47,663 bases of DNA from an uncultured Opitutales bacterium. Lineage in GTDB: Bacteria > Verrucomicrobiota > Verrucomicrobiia > Opitutales > Intestinicryptomonadaceae. The DNA is taken from positions 1 through 47,663 of the forward strand of contig URJJ01000017.1 of assembly GCA_900548185.1 (NCBI GenBank). Direction: 5' to 3'. Both the position numbers and the translations under genes were made by a program. The notes under the pieces are model-generated. The model saw only the letters and a program-made list of their open reading frames with translations. It had not been told where the DNA came from and did not search any database. Position 1 is the first letter of the stretch, and each line of letters begins with the position of its first letter. Below are positions 25,535 through 34,590 of the stretch, in pieces.

Positions 25535-26213
25535 GCGCACCCTTGCGGCGGCCTTTGCCGCAGGCAAGATTTTAAAAAGAGAATCAAACCTTTGGGGAAA
25601 AGCCCCTATATCGGCAGGAGCGTTTACCGGAGCGGTCTTCGCCCCCGCCGCGTGCATAGCCTGCAAATGCTTGCCCTGTTTTACATGCGGAGAGTCCGGA
25701 AGTTTTGGGAGCGTCCGGCTGCGGAAGCGGCGCGGAAGAATCCCGCTTCAGATATGGCGCAGCGCGTTTTTGAAATTTGCCCGGATTTTCGCGGAGCAAT
25801 GGCCTTTCCGGATTTCCCTGGAATGGAATAAAAAGCCGTGTGCGGACTTCGCATTTTAAAAAAGAGCTTTGCCCCGCGTAAAAAAAGCGGACAAGGCCGC
25901 GAGTATAAACTGGCCACATGCAAAGGGCGCATATCTGCGGAAACTCCCGCAAGAGCTGGATATTCCACGGTTTAAGGGAGTAAGCCACGGCGAGGCGGCC
26001 GCAAAAGTTCTGCGCATTGATTCCACGCTTGCCGGCTAACGCGGCGCGGCACGGATTGTTCCGGCCCAAGATGCAAAAAATCAAAGCGCCCCGCCTGAAA
26101 TGCGCTCCGCGTGCGCCGAGAGATTGGGAGACGGCTAGCCCCCATACCCCACTCGTTCCGGCTGGCAGCAAAAGCGCGCGAAGCCCGCCGGGCGCCAGGC
26201 GGGATTGCAGCGG
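25535..26213. other. Gene-poor intergenic region
   Basis: 680 bases with no gene I can support. The open frames are Arg/Pro/Ala-rich and show no start signals. A GC-rich hairpin (CTTGCGGCGGC pairing with GCCGCAGGCAAG) lies near 25541-25568. On the minus strand a weak CCCGCC/GGCGGG hairpin near 26178-26203 may end the epimerase transcript. No tRNA cloverleaf was recognised. Confidence 0.5.
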
Positions 26214-27134
26214 CTAAAATATTGAAACCTGCACAGAAAAGGTCTGCGAAGCCCCCGGCTCCACAATATGCAGGCCGCTTTTATACTCCTGGCAGTTTGG
26301 AGGCCCCATCCACGGCTCCACGCAGTAAAACGGGCTGGATTCCGACTCGCTCCACGTGACGACGCTCGTCCCGGCCTCCGGCCTCGGGGACTCCCCGACC
26401 GTCATCGTAATATCCTCCTCGCCGCTCTTTGGGCCGAACTTCACGATGTTCGTTTTCAGGCGGCAGTTTATCCGGTTCCAGAGCGCCCCGTCGGAAAAAT
26501 CGCACGGGAAGGACGCCTCGACCGGCACGAGAGCCCCGCGTTCGTCGAGGCGGAAGGCCTTTTTTGCGTCGCAAATTATGCGGTAATCCCTGCGCGACGC
26601 CCCGTCGTGCCAGGGCATCTTGAAATAAAAGTGGTGGCCGGGGTTCCACGGGACGGGCGACGGGCCCCGGTTGTCCAGGCGCAGGTCGCAGGCTATAGAA
26701 AATTCGTTGAAGCGGTAGGTCACTACGAAGTCGTACTCGTAGGGATATGACGCGCGGCATTCGTCGGAGGGGAGGAAGCGCGCAACGAAGGCGTAGTCTG
26801 TCACGTCCAGAAGCTCGAAGGCGCCCTGCCTTGCAAATCCGTGCTGAGGCATGGGAAGAACCCTTCCGTCGGGAGCCTTCCATTTTCCCTCGACGCCGTC
26901 TGCGTGGCTGCGCGCGCAAAACGGGAAAAGTATCGGGTTGCCGCCCCTGACGTGCGCAAATCCCGCGCCCATGTCGGCATCATCGGGCCAGTACACGATG
27001 TCGCGCACGGAGCCGTCGGCCAGCTCCAGAAACCAGTTCATAAGCCGCGCGCCGCGCGCAGGATCGGCCACGAAATTCGACGCCCCGACCTTCCATTTGT
27101 AAAGTTTGGCCCCGTTAAATTCGACTATTTCCAT
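26214..27134 (-). CDS. Aldose 1-epimerase-like protein (galactose mutarotase fold)
   Basis: 306 residues. A beta-sandwich protein of the aldose epimerase / YeaD-like superfamily, which interconverts sugar anomers. Likely active residues are the His of MPQHGFARQ (about 100), the His pair of WNPGHHFYFKM (about 167) and the Glu of FYCVEPWMGPP (about 273), in the order expected for general acid and base. The substrate is unknown; it may be a sugar or sugar phosphate. The start lies in CATATG. It stands alone on the minus strand, about 100 bases downstream of the LpxL-fusion gene, so the two may be co-transcribed. Confidence 0.85.
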   Translation of the reverse strand: MEIVEFNGAKLYKWKVGASNFVADPARGARLMNWFLELADGSVRDIVYWPDDADMGAGFAHVRGGNPILFPFCARSHADGVEGKWKAPDGRVLPMPQHGFARQGAFELLDVTDYAFVARFLPSDECRASYPYEYDFVVTYRFNEFSIACDLRLDNRGPSPVPWNPGHHFYFKMPWHDGASRRDYRIICDAKKAFRLDERGALVPVEASFPCDFSDGALWNRINCRLKTNIVKFGPKSGEEDITMTVGESPRPEAGTSVVTWSESESSPFYCVEPWMGPPNCQEYKSGLHIVEPGASQTFSVQVSIF

Positions 27135-27235
27135 ATGCGCCCATTAGAGCACCCGAAAATTTGCCGCGCAACACTTAAAAATTCCCGCCAACGCGAGAAG
27201 GCCCGGCGGAGCGTTCATAAGAACGGGTTAAACGT

Positions 27236-28885
27236 CTAAAATTCCGCAAAAACGAGGCGGGAAAAGCCCGAAAGACGCTCCAAGCCCCGCATGTCCGCAA
27301 CAGTCTCAACATCCGAAGCGCCTCCCCGCTGCGAAGCGGCGAACCCGCGTGCCGCATCGAGGGACTCCCGGTCTGAAAAAACCGCGCAGGGCAAATCTCC
27401 GGCCGGCCCCTCCGGTCCAAAGTTCGGGCTCCCCACAGTCGCCGAACCCGCCCCGAAGAAGAGAACAGCGTCCCCTCCCCCGCCACCAAGTGCAAGGGGG
27501 GAGAAATCGAGGGGCTTGTCCAGCCCGAAATTTTTGAGAAAAAGCTCAAGCCTGCGCGCAAAGGGCTTTGAAGCGTCTCCGGGGCACTCCCGGTAAAGGC
27601 AGCCTATCCCGCGCCGCGCGCGCCCGGAACGCATCCCGAAACGCTGTTCGGCGCCTATCGCCCGCGCGTCGGCGTCCGCCAGGGCGGAGTCTTCAAACTG
27701 TATTTGGACGTCGGGGTATTCCAGGCGCAGGCCGTCCAGAACCTCCGCGCGGCCGGAGCGGGACTCCGGGAGGGAAACCACGCGTTCGCCGAGGCCGGTC
27801 GCCTCCAAAAACCCGGCGCTTTCCGGAGTCGCCAGAAGGGTGAACGCCGCGTCAGGCCGCGCAGAGCGGAGCGCCCTCAAGGCCGGAAGGCAGGCGACAA
27901 GCCCCGACGGCCCGTCCGGCATCCGCACAAAAAACGCAGTCTTGCGCGGCAGGGCGTCCAGTCCTCGGCGCGCAAGGCACTCCTTCAGGATGTCCTTGCG
28001 CTGGCGCAGGCGGAAGCGTTCGCCGGGGTAGTACTGGGTTTTCCAGCGCTTGTGCAGCCAAAGCCAGTCGCGGCAAAGCCCGCCGTCGGTTTTCAGGGCG
28101 TTTTCAAGCCATTCGTTGCACTTGAATATTATGTTCTCAGCCGAATCCCGCGCGACGTATTCCGCGCATATTTCCGCGCGCCAAAAGCCCGTGCGGCGCG
28201 CCCAGAATATGCCGGCGTCGCAGTCGATGCGCTCGACGAGCAGACCCGCAATTTCGGAGCACGCGCACACCCTGTCAAAAAAGAGCGACAGGGCCCCGTT
28301 GCGGTTCGTGTTCTGGTCGAACAAAATGCCGACGCAGCCGTTTTTTTTGAGGTAGTCAACGGCCGACATGAGCCCGTCCTTGCGCGAGAGCAGGTCTATG
28401 CCGTACTTCTGGCGCGTCTTTTTTATCCACGCCTCCATGCCGGGGCTGTCGAAGGGGCGGTAGAAGACGCCGGTCGGAGGCAGGGGAACGTCGCTCAAGG
28501 CGGGCATGAGGGTGATGGACTCCATCATGCAAAAATGGGGTATCATGAGCACGAGCGGCCTCGGGTTTTCCGCGCGCTTTTTAAGTTCCGAAGCCACGAA
28601 ATCCGAGAGTCTTATGCGCCCCTTCAGCTCCTCCAGCGGCATGTACGGGCTCGCCAGCACAAACAGGGCCATCTCGACCGTGCGCCTGCATGATTCGAGG
28701 GCGATTTCCCTTATCCGGGCGTCGGAAAGGCCGGGAAAGCAGTGCCTTAGGTTCGCAAAGAGCGCCCGGCGCCTCGGCGACGGAAATGTCGCGATGAGCC
28801 ACCCTATGCCCGCGCATAACGCCTGCGCCCACCGGCGGGGGATGAACGCCACAAAGCGCCCCAGAATCGTCATCACAATTTTCAT
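27236..28885 (-). CDS. Fusion: LpxL-type lipid A acyltransferase + glycosyltransferase-9-like domain
   Basis: 549 residues, two modules. Residues 1-295 match the LpxL/LpxM (HtrB) family, which adds secondary acyl chains to lipid A at the inner membrane. There is an N-terminal hydrophobic stretch, the catalytic H-X4-E at His117-Glu122 (PHFCMMES), FYRPFDSPGME and the Asp of ILFDQNTNRNG. Residues about 315-549 resemble heptosyltransferases (GT-B, family 9), opening FFVRMPDGPSGLVACLPALRAL and continuing with a Rossmann-like pattern. The C-terminal module looks short and divergent, so catalysis is unproven. The frame stays open 143 codons further upstream, but the family start is the ATG at 28885. 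It is divergent from tyrA. Confidence 0.85.
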   Translation of the reverse strand: MKIVMTILGRFVAFIPRRWAQALCAGIGWLIATFPSPRRRALFANLRHCFPGLSDARIREIALESCRRTVEMALFVLASPYMPLEELKGRIRLSDFVASELKKRAENPRPLVLMIPHFCMMESITLMPALSDVPLPPTGVFYRPFDSPGMEAWIKKTRQKYGIDLLSRKDGLMSAVDYLKKNGCVGILFDQNTNRNGALSLFFDRVCACSEIAGLLVERIDCDAGIFWARRTGFWRAEICAEYVARDSAENIIFKCNEWLENALKTDGGLCRDWLWLHKRWKTQYYPGERFRLRQRKDILKECLARRGLDALPRKTAFFVRMPDGPSGLVACLPALRALRSARPDAAFTLLATPESAGFLEATGLGERVVSLPESRSGRAEVLDGLRLEYPDVQIQFEDSALADADARAIGAEQRFGMRSGRARRGIGCLYRECPGDASKPFARRLELFLKNFGLDKPLDFSPLALGGGGGDAVLFFGAGSATVGSPNFGPEGPAGDLPCAVFSDRESLDAARGFAASQRGGASDVETVADMRGLERLSGFSRLVFAEF

Positions 28886-29015
28886 ATCAGTAAGCGGGGG
28901 AATAAAAGGCGTTTTCCGGGAAACCGCAAGCCTTGAAACGCCGCAAATTGCGCCTCCGGCGCGGACGCGCCTAAATTTGGTTGAACTCGGGCACATCCGG
29001 TGCAAAGATTGAGCC

Positions 29016-29939
29016 ATGATTTTATTTGAAAAAGTCGCCGTAATCGGAGCCGGCCTGCTTGGCTCCTCGCTGGCGTGGGCCCTCCGCAAGAGGAGGATGT
29101 GCGCGTCGGTTTCGGCATGGTCGCGCAGCGCGTCCACGCGGGAAAAATGCGCTGCGGCCCCGTGGTGCGACGAGGTGTGCGAAACCCCCGCCGCAGCGGT
29201 CTGCGGGGCGGACCTCGCGGTGTTCGCGGCCCCCGCCCCCGCCATTCCCGGCCTCGCGCGCGAAACCGCGCCCTTTATGAAGCCAGGCGCCCTCGCAACC
29301 GACGTCGGCAGCACAAAGGCTTCGATTGCGCGCGGATGCGCCGAAGCGTTTGCCGAAAGCCCGGCGCATTTCGTCCCCTCCCACCCGATGGCGGGCTCCG
29401 AGAAGTCCGGCCCGGAAAACGCCGACCCCGACCTCTTTGAGAGGGCTGCGTGCTTCGTGTGCGCCCCCGGGGATTCGCCGCATGCCCAGAAAATCGCTCA
29501 GATGTGGGAAGGGGTCGGGATGCGCGTGGAATTCACCGACCCCGAAACCCACGACAGGATAGCGGCTGCGATAAGCCACATCCCCCAGTGCGCCGCAAGC
29601 GCGCTCGCCGTCCTGGCCTTGGAAAACCCGGAATGGTTTGAGAAGTTTGCCGGAAACGGCTTCCGCGACACGACGAGGATAGCCAAAAGCGACACCGGCA
29701 TGTGGCTCGGGATATTTTCAGAAAACGCGGAAAACATATCCGCAGGGCTGCGCGAATACGCCCGCAAAATTATGGAGCTTTCAGACGCAATCGCCCGGCG
29801 CGACGCCGCAAGCCAGGCCGCCTTCCTGGATGCGGCGCGCGGGATGCGCCTTCGCCTCGACACCCCGGAAACCCGCCCGGAAGGCCGCTTGCAGGCGGCA
29901 AAAGGCGCGGAAAACCAAACCGGAAAACCCCATATATAA
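29016..29939 (+). CDS. tyrA: Prephenate dehydrogenase
   Basis: NAD(P)-dependent oxidative decarboxylation of prephenate to 4-hydroxyphenylpyruvate for tyrosine. 307 residues. The Rossmann motif is VAVIGAGLLGSSLAWAL (7-23). Next come TDVGSTKASI (about 94-103), the catalytic region SHPMAGSEKSG (about 121-131) and the second His-containing segment ISHIPQCAASAL. The helical dimerisation domain follows. No chorismate mutase or ACT domain is attached, so control by tyrosine is not evident. It is 29 bases upstream of aroA-cmk on the same strand. Confidence 0.93.
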   Translation: MILFEKVAVIGAGLLGSSLAWALRKRRMCASVSAWSRSASTREKCAAAPWCDEVCETPAAAVCGADLAVFAAPAPAIPGLARETAPFMKPGALATDVGSTKASIARGCAEAFAESPAHFVPSHPMAGSEKSGPENADPDLFERAACFVCAPGDSPHAQKIAQMWEGVGMRVEFTDPETHDRIAAAISHIPQCAASALAVLALENPEWFEKFAGNGFRDTTRIAKSDTGMWLGIFSENAENISAGLREYARKIMELSDAIARRDAASQAAFLDAARGMRLRLDTPETRPEGRLQAAKGAENQTGKPHI

Positions 29940-29968
29940 AAAAACGCCGCACCCGGCGCAGACAACAA

Positions 29969-31939
29969 ATGAGCACGCTTAAAATCACCCCATTCAAAGG
30001 AAGGGCCTGCGCGGCGGTATCCGTGCCCGGCTCAAAAAGCATAACAAACAGGGCCCTGCTTCTCGCGGCCATGTCCGACTATCCCGTAAAACTCTTCGGC
30101 CCGCTCGCATCGCGCGACAGCTCCATAATGATGGACTGCCTCCGCGCCCTGGGCTACGACGTCTCCGAATCGGAAGGCTCGGTGACAGTTTCCGGAGAAT
30201 GCTCGAAAAAGGCCTCGCTCTTCGTCGGAAACGCCGGGACCGCAGCGAGGTTCCTCACCGCGTTCGTATGCTCGCAGACGGGCGGCGAATACTCATTCGA
30301 CTCGGACGAGGCGATGCGCAGGCGCCCGATGCGCGGCCTCATCGAGGCAATGCGCTCCCAGGGCGCGTCGTTTGCATTCAAAGGCGCGAAAGACTGCTTC
30401 CCGTTCACAGTGAAGACCTGCGGGCTAAAGGGCGGCGAAATGGAAATAGACGCGGCCGAATCCAGCCAGATACTCTCGGCCGTCCTCATGGCGGCCCCCC
30501 TGGCCTACTCCGACACCCTCGTAAGGCTCAAGGGGGGCACGGTTTCCAGGCCGTTTGTGGCAATGACGCTGAAGATGATGGCAGACTTCGGCTTCTGCGC
30601 GGAGACGCTCGAAGACGGCACCTACAAGATATTCCACGGCGTGACCTGCTCCCCGGCCGAATACAGCATAGAGCCGGACGCCACGGCGGCAGGATACCCC
30701 GCCGCCCTCGCCGCAGTCGCGGGCGGGGCCGTACTTATAAAAGACTTCCCCTTCTCGGGGATGCAGGGCGACGCGGAATTCGTGACGCTCATGGAAAAGG
30801 CTGGGCTTGTCAAAACCGCGAGGGTCGGGAAAGACCTCCTTGTAGCCGGGGCGTCGGCCCCCTCAAAGCCGCTCGAATTCGACTTTAACGACATATCGGA
30901 CACCTTCCTGACGCTGGCGGCCTCAGCCTCGGCCATCTCCGCCGACGTGAAAATAACAGGCATAGCCCACACCCGCAGGCAGGAGAGCGACAGGGTGGCT
31001 GCGGCCGCGCGCGAAGCCGCAAAAATCGCCAGAAAAACCGCCTTCGGCGAAGACTTCATAAGGGTCGAAGCCCACCCATTCGGCGAAATAAAAAAATGCG
31101 TGGCGCGCCCGGCCAGGATAGAGACCTACGAGGACCACCGCATCGCCATGTCGTTTGCGCTGCCCGGATGCGCGGACGCCTTCGGCGACGGAGAGCCGTG
31201 GATTGAAATATCGAACCCCGAGTGCTGCTCGAAGACGTGGCCCGGATTTTTCGAAGCGCTCGAAAAGGCCCGGACGGACTCCGGACGCTTCAGGACCGTA
31301 TCAATTGACGGCGGGGCTGCGGTCGGCAAGTCGAGCGTTTCAAAGGAGTGCGCCGCCGCGCTGGGCTTCATGCACGTCGATACCGGCGCGCACTACCGGA
31401 CGCTCGCATACATCCTCACGGAAAACGCCCTGGCGCCGGAATCGGGCGAGGCGGAGGTCTGCCGCGCGCTTGAAAAGCTCGAAATATCGGCGGTTCTGGA
31501 GGGAAGCTCCGCGAAGATGGCAGTCGGCGGCGCGGCGGTGGAGGACGCCCTCATACGCACCGAGCGCGTGAACGCGTGCGTCTCCCAGTTCGCGGCCATG
31601 CCGAAAGTCAGGGAGTTTCTAAAAGGCTACCAGCGCTCGATGGCGGACTTTGCGAGAAAGTCCGGTTTCGGGGGCATAGTTATGGAAGGCCGCGACATAG
31701 GCAGCGTGATTTTCCCCGACGCCGACGCCAAAATATTCCTCGACGCCGACGAGCAGACCCGGGCAAAGAGGCGCGCCGCAGAAGGGATATCCGACTCAAT
31801 TTCAAAGCGGGACGCGCTCGACAGAAACCGCAAGACGGCCCCGCTCGTATGCCCCGAAGGGGCAGTCACCATCGACACTTCCCGCATGACAAAGGCCGAA
31901 GTCGTCGCTGCGGCAATGGCGCTGATAGTCCAATCCTGA
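29969..31939 (+). CDS. aroA-cmk: Fusion: EPSP synthase (AroA) + cytidylate kinase (Cmk)
   Basis: 656 residues in two complete enzymes. Residues 1-435 are 3-phosphoshikimate 1-carboxyvinyltransferase: PGSKSITNRALLLA (near 20), VGNAGTAARFLTA (near 88), RRRPMRGL (near 113), RRQESDRVAA and YEDHRIAMSFAL. Residues 441-656 are CMP/dCMP kinase: P-loop DGGAAVGKSSVS (about 446-457), HVDTGAHYRTLA, MEGRDIGSVIFPDADAKIF and KRDALDRNRKTAPL. Ala-Ala and Ser replace the usual Pro-X-Gly and Thr in and after the P-loop, but the Lys is kept. AroA lies in the shikimate pathway and Cmk in pyrimidine recycling; fusion gives equal amounts of both. I place the start at the family Met (29969). Confidence 0.94.
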   Translation: MSTLKITPFKGRACAAVSVPGSKSITNRALLLAAMSDYPVKLFGPLASRDSSIMMDCLRALGYDVSESEGSVTVSGECSKKASLFVGNAGTAARFLTAFVCSQTGGEYSFDSDEAMRRRPMRGLIEAMRSQGASFAFKGAKDCFPFTVKTCGLKGGEMEIDAAESSQILSAVLMAAPLAYSDTLVRLKGGTVSRPFVAMTLKMMADFGFCAETLEDGTYKIFHGVTCSPAEYSIEPDATAAGYPAALAAVAGGAVLIKDFPFSGMQGDAEFVTLMEKAGLVKTARVGKDLLVAGASAPSKPLEFDFNDISDTFLTLAASASAISADVKITGIAHTRRQESDRVAAAAREAAKIARKTAFGEDFIRVEAHPFGEIKKCVARPARIETYEDHRIAMSFALPGCADAFGDGEPWIEISNPECCSKTWPGFFEALEKARTDSGRFRTVSIDGGAAVGKSSVSKECAAALGFMHVDTGAHYRTLAYILTENALAPESGEAEVCRALEKLEISAVLEGSSAKMAVGGAAVEDALIRTERVNACVSQFAAMPKVREFLKGYQRSMADFARKSGFGGIVMEGRDIGSVIFPDADAKIFLDADEQTRAKRRAAEGISDSISKRDALDRNRKTAPLVCPEGAVTIDTSRMTKAEVVAAAMALIVQS

Positions 31940-32153
31940 CGCCGCAGGCGTCGCCGGGCGGCGGGGGGCTGAAAAATCCTCCCGCCGCACTATTTTTTGC
32001 GCCCGGCAACGCCGCATTTAAAGCGGCCGCAAAAATTCCGAAAAACATGTTGTGGGCAAGGAACAAAGCGCGCGGCAAATGTGTCAAAAAAATCCAAAAG
32101 GCCGCCGGGGCGCCGCGTCCGCGGAAGCCGTTTCAATTTAACATAAAAGCAAA

Positions 32154-33143
32154 ATGAGCATAAATCTCTCCGAAATAAACGACAAGGTCCGCGAAGCATC
32201 CGAATGGACGGCGCTTCTCAGGGCGGAAATGGCAAAGAGCCTCGTGGGCCAGAAGTATCTGGTGGACCGCATGATTACCGGGGTTTTGGCAAACGGCCAC
32301 CTCCTTTTGGAGGGCGTGCCGGGCCTGGCGAAAACCCTCGCCATAAAAACGCTGGCAACCGCAGCCGAAGCCAGGTTTTCAAGAATCCAGTTCACGCCGG
32401 ACCTCCTGCCTTCGGACATTGTGGGAACCCTCGTGTTCAACCAGCAAAAGGGCGAGTTCTTCACCCAGAAGGGGCCGGTTTTCGCAAACTTTGTGCTGGC
32501 AGACGAAATAAACCGCGCGCCGGCAAAGGTGCAGAGCGCCCTGCTTGAAGCCATGCAGGAAAGGCAGGTTTCAATCGGCGGCGTGACCTATCCCCTGCCC
32601 GCGCCGTTTCTGGTGCTCGCCACCCAGAACCCCATAGACCAGGAGGGCACCTACCAGCTTCCGGAGGCGCAGGTGGACCGATTCATGTTCAAGTTGAACG
32701 TCGGCTACCCGGCACGCGAGGAGGAGCGGATGATTCTTGACATGATGGCAAAGACCGATGTCGAAACCTCGATAAACACCGTGGTTACGCCCGAGAAAAT
32801 CATGAAGTCGCGCAGGGTCGTGGACGAAATCTACGTGGACGACAAGATAAGGGACTACATCGTAAACATAGTCTTTGCCACCCGCAAGCCTTCGCTTTAC
32901 AAGCTCGACCTCGACAACTTCATACGCTTCGGGGCGTCCCCGCGCGCCACGATAGCCCTGGCGCTCGCCTCGAAGGCCCACGCCTTCCTCCAGGGCCGAG
33001 GCTACGTCACCCCCCAGGACATAAAGGACATAGCCCCCGACGTCCTGCGCCACCGCATAATCCCCTCCTACGAGGCGGAAGCCGAGGGCGTCTCATCGGA
33101 AGACATGGTAAAGTCGGTCCTCGACACGGTGCCCGTCCCCTGA
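32154..33143 (+). CDS. moxR: MoxR-family AAA+ ATPase
   Basis: ATPase with a chaperone-like role that works with VWA-domain partners. 329 residues. Walker A is GVPGLAKT (54-61), Walker B is FVLADE (113-118) followed by INRAPAKVQSALLEAMQE, and sensor 1 is VLATQNPIDQEGTYQLPEAQ. The C-terminal AAA lid has GASPRATIALALASKA. It is the first gene of the Bat operon. The 214 bases before it, after aroA-cmk, contain GC-rich repeats but no clear terminator. Confidence 0.95.
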   Translation: MSINLSEINDKVREASEWTALLRAEMAKSLVGQKYLVDRMITGVLANGHLLLEGVPGLAKTLAIKTLATAAEARFSRIQFTPDLLPSDIVGTLVFNQQKGEFFTQKGPVFANFVLADEINRAPAKVQSALLEAMQERQVSIGGVTYPLPAPFLVLATQNPIDQEGTYQLPEAQVDRFMFKLNVGYPAREEERMILDMMAKTDVETSINTVVTPEKIMKSRRVVDEIYVDDKIRDYIVNIVFATRKPSLYKLDLDNFIRFGASPRATIALALASKAHAFLQGRGYVTPQDIKDIAPDVLRHRIIPSYEAEAEGVSSEDMVKSVLDTVPVP

Positions 33144-33175
33144 GCGCGCGCAGTTTGCAGGAAAACCCATATGAT

Positions 33176-34096
33176 ATGAGCGACTCCATAACAGACATGC
33201 TGCGCAAGGTGCGCCGCGTTGAAATCGCCACCCGCAGGCAGGTGAGCGACGCCATAGCGGGCGCCTACCGCAGCGTATTCAAAGGCCAGGGAATGGACTT
33301 TGAGGAAGCCCGCGAATACCAGCCGGGCGACGAAATCCGCAGCATCGACTGGAACGTGACCGCGCGCACCGGAAAGGCCCACGTGAAAAAATACCGCGAG
33401 GAGAGGGAGCTTACCATGATGCTCATGGTCGACCTTTCCATGAGCGGCGCGTTCGGAAGCTCCGGGCAGTCCAAGCGCGAGCTGGAGGCCGAAATCGCAA
33501 GCGTCCTGGCCTTTTCCGCCGCGAGAAACGGCGACAAGGTCGGCCTCGCCCTCTTTACCGACGAGCTTGAGCTGATAATCCCCCCGCGCAAGGGGCGGCG
33601 GCACATGCTGCGCCTCATAAGGGAGATGCTCTTTTTCCGCCCAAGGCGTTCCGGCACGGACATAGCCAAGGCCCTGGACGGCGTAAACCGCCTCCTCAAG
33701 CGCAGGGCAATCGTAGTGCTTCTAAGCGACTTTCTCCAGGGCCCCAACGGAGAGCTTCCGGATCCCCGTCGGCGCGCGGACGACCCCGTTTTGCGCGCCC
33801 TGGACCTCACAAACAGGCGCCACGACCTCATATGCGTGGACGTTTACGACGAGCGGGAGACGGAAATCCCGCAGATAGGCACGGTGCTTCTCGAGGACAG
33901 CGAGACCGGGCAGGTCATAGAGCTCGACACCTTCAAGCCCGCCGTGGTTCGCGGCTACGCCTCAGAAAACGCCTCCCGCATGGCGGCCTTCAAAGGCGCC
34001 CTGGCAAGGGGCGGCATAGACAGCCTCGAAGTGTGCGCCGGAAAACCCTACGTCGTGGCGCTCAGGCAGTTTTTTGAAAGGAGGATGCGCAGATGA
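33176..34096 (+). CDS. DUF58-domain protein of the MoxR/Bat operon
   Basis: 306 residues. The DUF58 signature is clear: GAYRSVFKGQGMDFEEAREYQPGDEIRSIDW near the N-terminus, with the central VWA-like part MLMVDLSMSGAFG (Asp-X-Ser-X-Ser, a MIDAS-like metal site). Such proteins are standard partners of MoxR ATPases; their exact role is unknown. I start at the ATG at 33176. A second ATG at 33171 is out of frame (CATATGATATG), and an in-frame TTG at 33155 would add seven residues. The stop overlaps the next start (ATGA). Confidence 0.9.
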   Translation: MSDSITDMLRKVRRVEIATRRQVSDAIAGAYRSVFKGQGMDFEEAREYQPGDEIRSIDWNVTARTGKAHVKKYREERELTMMLMVDLSMSGAFGSSGQSKRELEAEIASVLAFSAARNGDKVGLALFTDELELIIPPRKGRRHMLRLIREMLFFRPRRSGTDIAKALDGVNRLLKRRAIVVLLSDFLQGPNGELPDPRRRADDPVLRALDLTNRRHDLICVDVYDERETEIPQIGTVLLEDSETGQVIELDTFKPAVVRGYASENASRMAAFKGALARGGIDSLEVCAGKPYVVALRQFFERRMRR

Positions 34097-34590
34097 GCGG
34101 GACGGTTTTTGAGGAGATACCCGGGATAATCCCCGAGGTGCATCCCGGCTTTCTGGAGGTAAACTGGCCTTGGATTGCGCTCGCCCTGCTCGCGGCGGCC
34201 CTGCTCGCGGGAATTGCCGCCGCAAAGTTCGGCGCAAAGAAAAAGCCAACGCCCTACGAGCTTGCGATGATGCGCCTCAAAATCGCAGACGGGGAAACAG
34301 ACCCCAAGCGTTTCGCCTCCGCCGCAAGCGGCGCGGTGCGCGGATACGTCTCGGACGCCTTCGGAATCCCGGCCCCCGAGCGGACGACGGAGGAATTCCT
34401 CGCCATGACCGCAGCGGACGGCTCCATCCCCGCCACGGCGCGGGAGAAAATTTCACGGATGCTCGCCCTGGCCGACATGGCAAAATTCGCCGGGGCGCAA
34501 TTTGAAGGCGGCGGGCGCGGGGAGATGCTCTCGCTTGCGCGCTCTTTCATTGAAGAGGACGAGGCCGCCAGAAAACAGGCTAAAAAATGA
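34093..34590 (+). CDS. Membrane-anchored DUF4381-like Bat-operon protein
   Basis: 165 residues. A short N-terminal segment ends PGFLEVNWPW, then comes one membrane helix (about 26-44, WIALALLAAALLAGIAAA). A soluble helical domain follows, containing KPTPYELAMMRL and GYVSDAFGIPAPERTTEEFLA. This arrangement is typical of the small membrane protein between DUF58 and BatA. It has overlapping ATGA junctions on both sides, so translation is coupled. Family assignment is by pattern and position; the function is unknown. Confidence 0.75.
   Translation: MSGTVFEEIPGIIPEVHPGFLEVNWPWIALALLAAALLAGIAAAKFGAKKKPTPYELAMMRLKIADGETDPKRFASAASGAVRGYVSDAFGIPAPERTTEEFLAMTAADGSIPATAREKISRMLALADMAKFAGAQFEGGGRGEMLSLARSFIEEDEAARKQAKK

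Noticed and set aside
25584..26171. 195-codon minus-strand frame in the gap after groEL
   Set aside because: No family pattern, no ribosome site, and composition like other random frames of this GC content.
25900..26200. Possible tRNA
   Set aside because: Some short stems occur, but there is no T-loop GTTCRA motif or cloverleaf spacing.
28886..29314. 143-codon N-terminal extension of the LpxL fusion
   Set aside because: It is antisense to tyrA and upstream of the normal family start; composition is Ala/Arg/Pro-rich.
33155..33175. TTG start adding seven residues to the DUF58 protein
   Set aside because: The ATG at 33176 begins the family-like sequence and no Shine-Dalgarno favours the TTG.
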